DNA of 64,000 nt. Source: Xanthomonas campestris pv. badrii. Its GTDB lineage: Bacteria; Pseudomonadota; Gammaproteobacteria; Xanthomonadales; Xanthomonadaceae. Shown piece after piece: positions 1 to 9,392 of the stretch (positions within the stretch are counted from its first letter, which is position 1; the number at the start of each line of letters is the position of its first letter). Under the pieces are notes generated by a model, which saw nothing but the letters and a program-made list of their open reading frames with translations, was not told where the DNA came from and made no database searches. The stretch lies in the NCBI RefSeq assembly GCF_012848175.1, contig NZ_CP051651.1:3720001-3784000 (forward strand), read 5' to 3'. The translations under genes were made by a program, and so were the position numbers.

Positions 1-120
1 ACGGCGATAGCGATGGCTTGGAGGAAGGCGAACTGGTCCTGAAGGCAACCAGCACCGCACCCAAGCTCCGATCCGGGCTTTCGTGCTTGCGCATCAAGCT
101 TCAGTGTGCCGACACCATCT

Positions 121-276
121 GACCAACAGCGACGAACAAACCGCGTGCGCCCGTCACCAGGGCTGACGCGAGGAATCGGCACAATGGCATACGCACACTG
201 CATGCTCCAGGCGCGCCTGTCCACACCACCCGATGACTGCCCGTTACGTGCTATCAGCCGTTCTAAAAGCGAGTCG
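121..276. repeat. Diverged copy of a dispersed hairpin repeat
   Basis: This non-coding stretch aligns by eye, with many substitutions, to the 141-bp inverted-repeat element at 30541-30681. Shared blocks in the same order are ACAAA, GCGC, CGTCA, GGAATCGGCA, GCGCGCC, the CCACC/GACTGC block, and the terminal CAGCCGTTC against TAGCCGCTC. The outer arms no longer pair perfectly. The rest of bases 1-262 shows no gene. Confidence 0.6.
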
Positions 277-832
277 TAGACGCTGCGCGCGCTCGGCCGG
301 GCCACTCCTGCTGCCGCACGGCTGCTGCAGTGCGTCGTTCCAACCGCCAGGGATCAAGCCGACGTAGCGCCTCGCCACCGCCCAGCTGCAGCCATTGCTG
401 CACGTCACCGTCGATGCACAAGGGGCGATACGTCGGCATGCCGGCAGAGGCCACCACCAGGATCGAGAATCCGGTCTGCAGGCGTCCGCCGACGTCCATC
501 ACATTGCGCAGCCCTGCGGCATGTACTGCTTCCCCATCCTGGCTCAACCAGGTGGCCGACGTCCCGTCCGAGGAAAGCGCACAAACGAACCCGCAGATCG
601 GGATTGCGCAGCGTTGGGTTTCCCAGATGGCGACGTCGATGCCATCCATACGGCCCGGTTCCTGGACATGGACCGGACGCAGCTGACCAGGCGACCGTCG
701 CCCGAACGTGGCACGTTCATCGCGGTTTCCGCCACGACCGCCAACCAACACGTCGGCCTCGGCACCGACCTCGACTTCGATCCATGCATTACCGGTCACA
801 CCGGCAGACAATTGAAGAATACGCGTAATCAT
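263..832 (-). CDS. Conserved hypothetical protein, 189 aa
   Basis: I do not recognise the family. The reading frame is open further upstream, but the ATG at 832 is preceded by GGAG at eight bases spacing, so I start here (MITRILQLSAG). The protein is soluble-looking with no signal peptide or membrane segment. The first 40 residues are glycine/valine-rich and the C-terminus is arginine-rich, perhaps because the stop codon is late. Codon choice looks like that of the surrounding chromosome. No partner gene is adjacent: the next gene on this strand begins at 4791 and there are about 415 bases without a gene in between. Confidence 0.55.
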   Translation of the reverse strand: MITRILQLSAGVTGNAWIEVEVGAEADVLVGGRGGNRDERATFGRRSPGQLRPVHVQEPGRMDGIDVAIWETQRCAIPICGFVCALSSDGTSATWLSQDGEAVHAAGLRNVMDVGGRLQTGFSILVVASAGMPTYRPLCIDGDVQQWLQLGGGEALRRLDPWRLERRTAAAVRQQEWPGRARAASTTRF

Positions 833-1248
833 GACCGCTCCACGATGCATCTCGATGACACCCATCGAGTACGCACAATGCGAGCCAAGTTTTTGCGATG
901 GTGAACTGCCTTGCATTGCAGCGATCACCGGCAGTGGAACATGCCATGCCTGCGACACGGCGGCCGAATAGGTCGCGTTATCTGCACCGGTGCGCAGATT
1001 TTTCCGTGAAATTCCAGATCGGCGTCAGAATCTGCACCAGATGCCCGGTGAGCGGCCTGCTGTCCGTGCATGCACTGCACAGTGCAGCTTCAGGCGAGGT
1101 GGCATGCAGAGCCCGTGGCGCGTGCACGGCTGCCGGCGGACGCGCTGTCAGCGTCCGGCGCATTGATCGGTCGTGCCACCACAGCGCGCAGCGAGGTCGT
1201 CCGCCCGCCGTCGCAAACCCCATAGGAACGTATGCCACTACCCGCGCC
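833..1248. other. Gene-free stretch
   Basis: About 415 bases between two minus-strand genes. I see no credible reading frame, tRNA or terminator; it includes TGCATGCACTGCACAGTGCA, a short near-palindromic run near 1068-1087. Confidence 0.5.
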
Positions 1249-4200
1249 TCATCCCCGCAGCGGGTGGAGCGGCAACTGGATCCTGCATTCCAGCCGTGTA
1301 TCGGTGAGTTCGTAACAGGTCTGTGCGCCATGGCTATAAGGCAAGGCCTTTTCGATCAGGCGCCGGCCAAAGCCTCCCGCTTCATCGCGATCCTCGCGCA
1401 GCTGCTGGTTTGCGCCTTCTTCGATCCATTCCAACGCCAGCTGCGCCGATGCATCGTCGCCAGCGACCACGCTCCAACGGATCGTCAAGCGGCCGGTATC
1501 GACCGCCAGCGCACCGTACTTGAGCGCGTTGGTTGCGAGCTCGTGCAGGGCCAGGGCCAAGGTCTGCACGGTGGACTTGCGCAAGGCGACGTCGGGGCCT
1601 TCCACCACGATACGCCGGTGCTCCGGCTCTGCACCGAGCGCGGCCAGCTCCATGCGCAGCAGCGCACCGATGGTGGTCGGCTCGTTCTCCGATTGCGACA
1701 ACAGACCTTGCACGCGTGACAGCGCCGACAGGCGGTCTTCGAACTTGATGGCGAAATCGGGCATGCCCTGGCTGGTCTGCATGGTTTGTTTGGCCACCGA
1801 TTGCACCACCGTGATCAGGTTGCGCGTGCGGTGCTGCAGTTCGGTCACCAGCACGCGCTGCTGCTCCTGCAGGCGGCGCAGATTGTCCGATTCGGTGGAG
1901 GTGCCCAGCCATTCCAGCACCTGCCCGCGCTCGTCGAGTACCGGCGCGCTACGCGTATGGAACCACCGGTAACCCTGTTCGGTCGCATTGAACAGCCGGT
2001 GCTCGATGTCCAGTCCGCCGCTGGCCGCACTATCCAGCCATGCGTCCATGGTCGACTGGCGTTCGTCCGGGTGCACCGCCTGCAACCAACCCAGCTCCAG
2101 GCTGTCGACATCGCTCTGGCCGGTGTAGCTCGACCATTGCGGGCTGGACCAGGTCCAGCGCCCACCATCGAGCGAGCGCCACACCAGCTGCGGGATGCCC
2201 TCCATCAAGGTGCGCAGGCGTTGCTCGCTACTGCGCAGCGCGCGCTCGGCGCGCGTGAGCGGAGTCACGTCCATGAACGTCAGCACCGCACCGCCGATGA
2301 AATTATCCACGGTACGGTATGGCAACACGCGCACCATGTAGCGCGCGTGCGTGCTTGGATTCTCGACCTCGCGATCGAGTACGGCCAGGGTACGGATCAC
2401 CCGGCGCGCGTCGTCCTGCAGGTCGTCGTAGTCCACATGCAGTTTGATATGACTGATCGGGCGATGGATGTCGCTCTCCACCAACGGCAGGATGTCGGTG
2501 ACGGCGGGTGTGAAGTTGGTCACGCGCAATTCGTTGTCGAGAAAGACGGTGGCGATCTGGGTGCTTTCCAGCAGGTTCTTCAAATCGCTGTTGGCATGCG
2601 CCAGCTCCTGTACGCGATGGGCCAGCTCGCCGTTGACGGTGGTCACTTCCTCGTTGACCGACTGCAGCTCTTCCTTGGAGGTTTCCAGCTCCTCGTTGGC
2701 GCTCTGCAGCTCTTCATTGAGTGACTGGTATTCCTCGTTGGAGGACTTGAGCTCCTCATTGGTACTCTCCAGCTCCTCGATCATCGACTGCAGGCGCTCA
2801 CGGGTGATACGCAACTCGTTTTCCAGCACCTGTACGTGGCCGCTGTCGTGCACGCTATCGCGCGGTGCCGGCAGCTCCACTGGATCGCGCGCCTCCACTT
2901 CCTGAAACAGCACCACGTAGCCGCGTGGAACTTCCGCATCGGACGTTGGCTCGACGAACAGGTTCACCGCCCAGGTCGCGGCGTCTTCGTGTACCTGGAT
3001 GCCCTTGACGTGCACCGGCGAGCGGTCCGCCTCGGCGCGGCTGAGCGCACTACGCAAATCCAGGCGCAAATCGCGATGAATCAGGTTGAGCAGGTTGAGG
3101 CTGGGCGTGCCGCCCCCCGGACGGATGAAGCGTCCCGCCTGCGAGGAAAAGTGCAACACGTCGAACTGCTCGTCCAGTACCGCATAGGCAGGCGCGTAAC
3201 GGTCGGCGATGCGCTCGCCGGCGCGCACCAGCGCATTGCTGGAATTGCGCTGCCGCTGCGGGGGTGCCGGCGTCTGGCCCGCTACGGCCAATTGCATGGT
3301 GGGGAAGGTGGCGTGCACGTTGCTGTCGGCATCGATGCGCTGAAACACCCGGAAGCTGCGCTCTACCGGCGTAAACAGCTGCGCGTGCCGCGACACGTTT
3401 TCCGCATTGCCCAGGAACAGATAACCGCCGGGCCGGATGGCGAAATGAAAGATCGGGATCACCCGATTCTGCAGCTCGGCATCCAGATAGATCAGCAGAT
3501 TGCGGCACGAGACCAGATCCAGCCGCGAGAAGGGCGGATCCTTGACGATGCTGTGCTGGGAGAACACGCACAACTCGCGCAACTCCTTGCTCACCACATA
3601 GGTGTCGCCCTCCTTGACGAACCAGCGCCGCAGGCGTTCCGGCGCTACCTCGCCCACGATGCTGGAGGCATAGCGTCCTACGCGCGCGGTGGCCAGCGCA
3701 CGCCCGTCGATATCGCTGGCGAAGATCTGGATGCGCGGCGCTGTGTCCAGCGTTTCGGCATGTTCGCGCAGCAGCATCGCCAGCGAATAGGCTTCTTCGC
3801 CGGTGGAGCAGCCCAGCACCCAGACGCGCAGGCTGTCGCCGGTGTGCTTGCCCTGGAACAACCGCGGGATCACCTGCTGCTCCAGGAATTCGAACTCGCG
3901 ACGGTCGCGGAAGAATTTGGTCACGCCGATCAGCAGATCGTTGAATAGCTGCAACGGCTCGTCGAAGCGATTGCGCAGGATCTCCAGATACTGCTCCAGC
4001 GTTGCCACCTGCGCCACCTGCATGCGTCGTTGCACGCGGCGCAGGAAGGTGGCGCGTTTGTAACCATGAAAATCGTGACCGGTGGTATTGCGCAGGATGC
4101 CGGCCACCTGGCTGAGCTTGTCGTTCTCGCTGCCGTTGCGCACGCCTACCGGCGCCGGATGACCGAAGCCGTGATGACGCTGCATGTGCGCCGCGATGCG

Positions 4201-4791
4201 CGCAGCGACCTGGGGCAGTGGCAGGATGTCGTCGGTGATGGCGGCAGGGTTGCTGGCGCTGCGCAGATCCAGTCCATGCAGCGCGGCATCGTCCACGGCC
4301 AGCGCCAGGCCGCCGCATTCGCGGACCGCCGCGGTGCCCAGCGTGCCGTCTCCGTCGAGGCGCCCGGTAATCAGGCCGATCACATTGCCGTCCTGGTCGT
4401 GCGCCATCGATACGAAGAAGCTGTCGATCAGGCCGTGGTCGCTCTCGCCGCCAGGCAAGCTACGCAGGCGGATGCGGCCCTCTTCCAGCGTCACCACGGT
4501 ATTGGCGGGCGGCAGATAGAAGCGCCCCGGTTGCAGCCGATCGCCATCGCTGGGCACCGCCAGCAGCGCGGCCTGTTTGCCGAGCAGTTCGCGCAGACGC
4601 GCCTCATCCAGCAGCTGGCGGTCGCGCAGCAGCAGCATGACGGCCAGATTCGACGCCCCTGCAACGGCATCGAGCAATTCCGCAAGGCGGCTCGCATCCA
4701 TGCCGGAGGCGCCCACCCCAAGGACGAACAAGGCGGGCTGAGTCGTCGCGTCGGGCGCGCGGTCGTGGGGGAATGCCTGGTCGTCGGTCAT
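1249..4791 (-). CDS. CheB-CheR-PAS-PAS-HWE histidine kinase fusion
   Basis: An 1180-aa cytoplasmic sensor kinase combining chemotaxis-type and kinase modules. In order: CheB-like domain (about 20-190), CheR methyltransferase (about 225-490, with the SAM-binding GCSTGEEAYSLAML and the SCRNLLIYLD block), an uninterrupted EEL-type coiled coil (655-735), two PAS domains (740-850, 855-975) and an HWE/HisKA_2 kinase with H987 in ELQHRTRN and the N-box ELATNALKYG. The ATG at 4791 (MTDDQAF) is chosen because residues upstream of it are not conserved-looking. The CheB part keeps a serine (S29) and Asp (D146/D148), but the usual active-site His position after the first strand reads LLLRDR, so methylesterase activity is doubtful. 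It is divergent from the receiver gene at 4998, its likely phosphorelay partner. The family is usually implicated in adaptation-like control of a kinase; the signal is unknown. Confidence 0.9.
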   Translation of the reverse strand: MTDDQAFPHDRAPDATTQPALFVLGVGASGMDASRLAELLDAVAGASNLAVMLLLRDRQLLDEARLRELLGKQAALLAVPSDGDRLQPGRFYLPPANTVVTLEEGRIRLRSLPGGESDHGLIDSFFVSMAHDQDGNVIGLITGRLDGDGTLGTAAVRECGGLALAVDDAALHGLDLRSASNPAAITDDILPLPQVAARIAAHMQRHHGFGHPAPVGVRNGSENDKLSQVAGILRNTTGHDFHGYKRATFLRRVQRRMQVAQVATLEQYLEILRNRFDEPLQLFNDLLIGVTKFFRDRREFEFLEQQVIPRLFQGKHTGDSLRVWVLGCSTGEEAYSLAMLLREHAETLDTAPRIQIFASDIDGRALATARVGRYASSIVGEVAPERLRRWFVKEGDTYVVSKELRELCVFSQHSIVKDPPFSRLDLVSCRNLLIYLDAELQNRVIPIFHFAIRPGGYLFLGNAENVSRHAQLFTPVERSFRVFQRIDADSNVHATFPTMQLAVAGQTPAPPQRQRNSSNALVRAGERIADRYAPAYAVLDEQFDVLHFSSQAGRFIRPGGGTPSLNLLNLIHRDLRLDLRSALSRAEADRSPVHVKGIQVHEDAATWAVNLFVEPTSDAEVPRGYVVLFQEVEARDPVELPAPRDSVHDSGHVQVLENELRITRERLQSMIEELESTNEELKSSNEEYQSLNEELQSANEELETSKEELQSVNEEVTTVNGELAHRVQELAHANSDLKNLLESTQIATVFLDNELRVTNFTPAVTDILPLVESDIHRPISHIKLHVDYDDLQDDARRVIRTLAVLDREVENPSTHARYMVRVLPYRTVDNFIGGAVLTFMDVTPLTRAERALRSSEQRLRTLMEGIPQLVWRSLDGGRWTWSSPQWSSYTGQSDVDSLELGWLQAVHPDERQSTMDAWLDSAASGGLDIEHRLFNATEQGYRWFHTRSAPVLDERGQVLEWLGTSTESDNLRRLQEQQRVLVTELQHRTRNLITVVQSVAKQTMQTSQGMPDFAIKFEDRLSALSRVQGLLSQSENEPTTIGALLRMELAALGAEPEHRRIVVEGPDVALRKSTVQTLALALHELATNALKYGALAVDTGRLTIRWSVVAGDDASAQLALEWIEEGANQQLREDRDEAGGFGRRLIEKALPYSHGAQTCYELTDTRLECRIQLPLHPLRG

Positions 4792-4997
4792 GGGGCAGTG
4801 CCGGTTGTGCGCTAGAGCCGAATGCAGCCGGCGATGATGGCGCAAAGCGCGCCAGACCGCCACGCAATGCCCCTGCTGCAGCGGCCACGCGGCACCAGAC
4901 GGCATTGGAAGCGCCTGCTTACGCGCCCTGTTAACCTGCACCGGGGGCACCATAGCGATGCGCGCACTCCGCTGCGCTTGCCGCCCTGGAGCTCGCC

Positions 4998-5378
4998 ATG
5001 CACGACAACGCACCCAAGCGCCGTTGCATTCTCGTTGTCGAAGACGATTATCTGCTGGCCGAATCGCTCAACGACTTACTTGTGGAAGCTGGCGTGCGCG
5101 TAGTGGGTCCGGTCGGCAATGTCGCAGACGCGCTTTCGCTGATCGCATCGGGCCAAGCCATCGACGGCGCTTTGCTGGATGTCAATGTGCGTGGCCAGGC
5201 GGTATTTCCGGTGGCCGACGCCTTGATGGAGCGCGGCGTGCCGTTTTCGTTCTGCTCGGGCTACGACCGTCACACCTTGCCCAAACGCTTCGCACATCTG
5301 TCCTATTGCATGAAACCCTACAACCCGCACACGATCGCCAGCTTGCTCGGCCAGCAGGCGGCGTCGATCGCTCACTGA
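4998..5378 (+). CDS. Single-domain response regulator
   Basis: A 126-aa stand-alone receiver domain. The acidic pair is VVEDD (residues 13-17), the phospho-acceptor Asp is D61 in GALLDVNVRG, and the conserved Lys is K106 in CMKPYN. There is no output domain, so it probably relays phosphate or sequesters it. GGAG lies just upstream of the ATG. Single receivers of this type commonly sit beside HWE kinases, and it is divergent from the CheB/CheR/HWE kinase. The 3' end overlaps the convergent gene ending at 5372 by seven bases. Confidence 0.88.
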   Translation: MHDNAPKRRCILVVEDDYLLAESLNDLLVEAGVRVVGPVGNVADALSLIASGQAIDGALLDVNVRGQAVFPVADALMERGVPFSFCSGYDRHTLPKRFAHLSYCMKPYNPHTIASLLGQQAASIAH

Positions 5379-5614
5379 TCGGCGCTGGCCGGGCCCACGG
5401 CATCTGCGGATGCTTCTATTAACCGCTGCAGGGCGCGCTCCTCTTCGCCCAGCAGGTTGAGCAGCTCGACTGCCGACTGATGTGCGTTGCGTAGCGTTTC
5501 CAACGGCTTGGACGATTCGTCGCGCAGTGCGTACAGCGCAAAGCCCATCACGTTGAGACGGTTGCGCAACTGGTGCAGCAACTCGCGCCGATGACCGCGC
5601 CCTGGATCAGACAC
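5372..5614 (-). CDS. Small H-box-like protein, 80 aa
   Basis: A short helical protein whose N-terminus contains ELLHQLRNRLNVMGFAL, which resembles the phospho-accepting dimerisation helix of histidine kinases (H-x-L-R-N), followed by a second amphipathic helix. There is no ATPase domain. The GTG start overlaps the TAG stop of the NtrC-type regulator (TAGTG), so translation is coupled. I infer a histidine phosphotransfer or kinase-remnant role with the neighbouring receivers; this is not proven by any signature beyond the H-box-like helix. Confidence 0.65.
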   Translation of the reverse strand: MSDPGRGHRRELLHQLRNRLNVMGFALYALRDESSKPLETLRNAHQSAVELLNLLGEEERALQRLIEASADAVGPASADQ

Positions 5615-6894
5615 TACGCATCCTTGTCACTGAGCCGGTTGTGCAATGTGCGTACGCTGATGCCCAACTCGCGCGCAGCCGCCTTCTTGTTGAAGCGCGT
5701 GCGTGCCAGCGCCGATTCGATCATGGCGTCCTCGGCCTGGCGCATGGTCCAGCCGGCAGGAATCAGCAAGCCGTCTTCGGCGGCCTGCGGTACGGTCTGC
5801 TCCACCTCCGGCGCGCTCAGCAGATCGCCATCCGATCGCAGATACAGATAATGGATGAACGAGCGTAGCTCGCGCACGTTGCCCGGCCAGGCGTGATAGG
5901 CCAGGTAGCGCAGTAGCGATTTGGTCGGCAGCTTGCGCTTGCCGTACTTGACGTTGAGTTCGTCGATCACGCGCAGACCCAGCACGCGCGCGTCGCCGCG
6001 GCGGTCGCGCAGCGGTGGCACCTGGATCGGGTACTCGTTGAGTCGGTAGAACAGGTCCTCGCGCAGCACCGCCTGCTCGCGCTGCACATGCTGATGGGTC
6101 GCGGCAACCACACGCGCGTCAAGTGGAATCTCTTCGTTGCCACCAACCCGCATGAAGCTGCGCGATTCGATCGCACGCAGCAGGTAGACCTGCAGGCGCT
6201 TGGGCATTTCGCCAATTTCATCCAGGAACAAGGTGCCGCCGGCCGCCTGTTCCAGAAACCCCGCATGTCGGCGATCGGCACCGGTGAAGCTGCCACGCTC
6301 GTGGCCGAACAGCTGGCTGGCCAGCAGTTCTTCCGGAATTGCACCGCAGTTGACGGGCACGAAGCGACCGCGACGGCCGGACACCCGGTGGATGGCACGC
6401 GCCACCAGATCCTTGCCGGTACCGGTCTCACCGGTCACCAGCACATTCAGATCGGTCGGCGCCACGCGCACGATGTCCTTGCGCAACATCGCGATGCTGT
6501 CGCTATTGCCGATGATGCCCAGGTTGCCCTGCTGCGCCTCGCGCAAGCCGCCGAGCACACGCTCCAGGCGTTCCGGTGCGAAGGGCTTGGTCAGGAACTC
6601 GCTGACGCCAAACTGTTGCGCGCGCCCCTGGGTCTCGTAGGCGTAGTCGCCCGAGACCACTACGATCTGCGGGGTATGGTCAGGGTCCAGCCGTTCGATC
6701 AGGTCGAAGCCGCTGCCGTCGGGCAGGCCGACGTCCACCACCAGCAGGTCCGGGAAGTTGCTGTCCAGCCAACGGCTGGCCTCGCCCAGGGTGTGGATCC
6801 CCTTGGCGCGGAATCCGCTATCGGTGGCGAGCTCCACCACCTGATCGCAGAACTCCACGTCGTCGTCGATGATGGCGCAGGAAAGACGGTCCAT
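5614..6894 (-). CDS. Sigma-54-dependent response regulator (NtrC family)
   Basis: A 426-aa activator with N-terminal receiver (IIDDD, phospho-Asp in VVDVGLPDGSG, Lys in FLTKPF), central AAA+ domain (Walker A GETGTGKD, GSFTGA loop, Walker B GGTLFLDEIGEMP) and a C-terminal Fis-type helix-turn-helix (NKKAAARELGISVRTLHNRL). The sigma-54 contact loop reads GSFTGA rather than GAFTGA, a variant that many functional members carry. I prefer ATG 6894 over the upstream TTG at 6912. It forms a coupled pair with the small H-box protein and is convergent with the kinase-linked receiver, suggesting one signalling module at 1.2-6.9 kb. Confidence 0.92.
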   Translation of the reverse strand: MDRLSCAIIDDDVEFCDQVVELATDSGFRAKGIHTLGEASRWLDSNFPDLLVVDVGLPDGSGFDLIERLDPDHTPQIVVVSGDYAYETQGRAQQFGVSEFLTKPFAPERLERVLGGLREAQQGNLGIIGNSDSIAMLRKDIVRVAPTDLNVLVTGETGTGKDLVARAIHRVSGRRGRFVPVNCGAIPEELLASQLFGHERGSFTGADRRHAGFLEQAAGGTLFLDEIGEMPKRLQVYLLRAIESRSFMRVGGNEEIPLDARVVAATHQHVQREQAVLREDLFYRLNEYPIQVPPLRDRRGDARVLGLRVIDELNVKYGKRKLPTKSLLRYLAYHAWPGNVRELRSFIHYLYLRSDGDLLSAPEVEQTVPQAAEDGLLIPAGWTMRQAEDAMIESALARTRFNKKAAARELGISVRTLHNRLSDKDA

Positions 6895-7415
6895 GAGCGC
6901 TTCTGTCCGCAATGACTAGTACATGTTCAGTTGAGAATTGTGACGGCCGCGCGAAGCCGCGCTTGCCTGTCACTACGAGAATGGATGCGCAACCATCATG
7001 TCGATGATCGGGACGGCACTCTTCCCCCTAGTCGAGTTCGCCGTGTGGGGTGTGCTCGCAGTACGCACGGACGGCCGGTAATTTGCCAGTGCCAAGCGTC
7101 ATGGTCGGGCTCGGCAACCGCATCGGGACTGTCGAAACGCCAAGCAGCGCAAGGTTTCGCGTGACTCGGCCGGCAGTTTTTCTTGAACCCGGTCGCCAAC
7201 CAGTTAACGGATCAGGTCGCTTCGCTGTTGCATCGCAACCGGACCGTACATGGCTCGAGGACCGAGCCGAGCGCGAGTTGCCGCCGATGAATGCGATGCA
7301 GGCGCTTCATCAACAGCCTACGGCGTGGATGTGCAGAGCGCGTGTACATTGTGCTCACAGCACCGTTCTTTCAGGGGGTCAACACTCGTGGAAAAGCAAC
7401 TGACCATGGTGCCTT
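6895..7415. other. Gene-free stretch
   Basis: About 520 bases. Reading frames here look like chance openings on GC-rich DNA. No convincing hairpin, tRNA or repeat was seen; it should contain the promoter of the leftward NtrC-type gene. Confidence 0.45.
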
Positions 7416-7697
7416 ATGCAAGCAGTAACTGACCCTCGCCTGGCTGATGTCCAGGACGAACTGGACTATTGGCGCCAGCAGCATCGACGCGGCCAGCTTG
7501 GCTATCACCCGTTCGAGGGCGTTCCGGAGGGGACGGTACGCGCCGTCTGCGAGGCCTATAACGCGCACCCGCAGTTGAGTGAGCAGGACGCCATCAGGGA
7601 GGTGCGTCAGTCGCTGTGCCTGACTCCCGGGTCGATGCATGCACACCTTGCCGACTGGCTGGCTCCCCGTTGCCTGCGGCATCTGCGCTCACCATAG
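7416..7697 (+). CDS. Hypothetical protein, 93 aa
   Basis: A charged helical protein with an ELDYWRQQHRRGQLGYHPFE segment and a regular helix (EQDAIREVRQSL), which looks like genuine coding sequence rather than a shadow. The family is not recognised. The ribosome site before the ATG is weak, so a slightly different start is possible. It stands alone, 285 bases ahead of the quinol oxidase operon. Confidence 0.5.
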   Translation: MQAVTDPRLADVQDELDYWRQQHRRGQLGYHPFEGVPEGTVRAVCEAYNAHPQLSEQDAIREVRQSLCLTPGSMHAHLADWLAPRCLRHLRSP

Positions 7698-7982
7698 GCC
7701 GGCGTGCGAGATACGCCGATGCAGCGCACACCCAGGTCTGGCGTGCGCCCGATCCAGCCGCAAGCGCTCCGCAGTGTCGGCCGGTGCATCGGGTCACGCT
7801 TTTCTGCGCTACATGCGCGCACGCTTGACGCTGCCAGCATGGGTCAGCGTTCGACGCCACTCACGATCGAACGCACGTGACCCACTGATCGGTACTGCCG
7901 GCACCGCCCTGCTGCAGCCGCACTGACCTAGCCCGTTGCCACCGTCACTGCGCTCACGCGCGCTCAGTCCTGGGAGATCCAC

Positions 7983-9392
7983 GTGGAAGCGCTGCTGCTG
8001 TCCCGTATCCAGTTCGCCTTCGTCATTTCGTTTCACGTGCTGTTCCCCGCCTTCACCATCGGGCTGGCGAACTTCCTGGGCTTTCTGGAATGGCGCTGGC
8101 TGCGCACGCACGATGAGGTATGGAAGCGGCTGTATTTTTTCTGGCTGCGGATCTTTGCCGTGTCCTTCGGCATGGGGGTGGTCAGCGGCATCGTGATGGC
8201 CTTCCAGTTCGGCGCGAACTGGCCGGAACTCAGCCGCATCGCCGGCAGCGTGATCGGGCCGCTGCTGAGCTACGAGGTGCTCACCGCGTTCTTTCTGGAG
8301 GCCAGCTTCCTGGGGGTGATGTTGTTCGGTTGGGGCCGCGTCTCGGAACGGCTGCATTTCTTCGCCACCTGCATGGTGGCGATCGGCACGCTGGTCTCCA
8401 CGTTCTGGATCCTGTCGTCCAATAGCTGGCTGCATACGCCGCAGGGTTACGCCATGCTCAACGGGATCGTGCAGCCGGTGAGCTGGACGCAAATCATCTT
8501 CAACCCCTCGTTTCCGTATCGCCTGGTCCATATGGCGCTGGGTTCGTTCATCACCACTTGCTTCGTGATCGGTGGCGTGGGCGCCTATTACCTGCGCAAA
8601 GGCGTGCATGTGGATGCGGCTGCGCGCATGTTGCGGCTGGCGGTGGCCTTTGCAGCCATCGTGTTGCCGATCCAGATCCTGGTGGGTGACCAGCACGGCT
8701 TGAACACGCTCGAACATCAGCCGCTCAAGGTGGCGGCGATGGAAGCGCACTGGCATCGCGCCGGTGCCGGTGCCGGCGTGCCGCTGGTGGTCTTTGCACT
8801 GCCCAATGCCGAGGCCGAGCGCAACGACTATGAAGTGGCGATCCCGCGTCTGGGCAGCCTGATCCTGACCCACAGCACCGACGGCGATATCACGCCGTTG
8901 ACCTCGGTGCCGCGCGATCGGCGGCCGCCAGTGGCGCCGGTCTTCTTCGCATTCCGCATCATGGTCGGGCTGGGCGTGGCGATGTTGCTGCTGGCCTGGC
9001 TGTCTGCCCTGGCATGGTGGCGTGGACGACTGCATGCGCCGGCCCTGGTGCTGGCCTGGAATGCCATGCTGCCGGCCGGCTTCATTGCCCTGGTCGCCGG
9101 CTGGTTCGTCACCGAGATCGGCCGCCAGCCGTGGGTGATCTACGGGTTGCTGCGCACCGCCGATGCGGTGGGCCCGCAATCGACGGTGACCGTTGCGGTG
9201 TCCCTGCTGGTGTATCTGCTGGGCTACGCCTTCGTGTTCGGTTTCGGCATCTGGTATCTGACCAAGCTGGTGCGCAGCGGCCCGCAAGCCAGCCGCGATG
9301 GCCCGGACGTGGCCGGTGGCGAACATACGCCGGCACGCCCGTTGTCGGCCGCAGATACATCCCTGGAACAGGAGAACACACCATGGAACTGA
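7983..9392 (+). CDS. cydA: Cytochrome bd-type quinol oxidase subunit I
   Basis: A 469-aa integral membrane subunit that binds quinol and haems and reduces oxygen to water without cytochrome c. Visible family hallmarks are the N-terminal haem-ligand helix (SFHVLFPAFTIG, H18), a second His in RLVHMALGSF, and EIGRQPWVIYG late in the protein. The quinol loop is short and the protein is shorter than E. coli CydA, as in cyanide-insensitive CioA-type oxidases. GTG start with GGGAGA upstream. Overlaps subunit II by ten bases, so they are one operon. Expected to work at low oxygen or under respiratory poison stress. Confidence 0.93.
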   Translation: MEALLLSRIQFAFVISFHVLFPAFTIGLANFLGFLEWRWLRTHDEVWKRLYFFWLRIFAVSFGMGVVSGIVMAFQFGANWPELSRIAGSVIGPLLSYEVLTAFFLEASFLGVMLFGWGRVSERLHFFATCMVAIGTLVSTFWILSSNSWLHTPQGYAMLNGIVQPVSWTQIIFNPSFPYRLVHMALGSFITTCFVIGGVGAYYLRKGVHVDAAARMLRLAVAFAAIVLPIQILVGDQHGLNTLEHQPLKVAAMEAHWHRAGAGAGVPLVVFALPNAEAERNDYEVAIPRLGSLILTHSTDGDITPLTSVPRDRRPPVAPVFFAFRIMVGLGVAMLLLAWLSALAWWRGRLHAPALVLAWNAMLPAGFIALVAGWFVTEIGRQPWVIYGLLRTADAVGPQSTVTVAVSLLVYLLGYAFVFGFGIWYLTKLVRSGPQASRDGPDVAGGEHTPARPLSAADTSLEQENTPWN

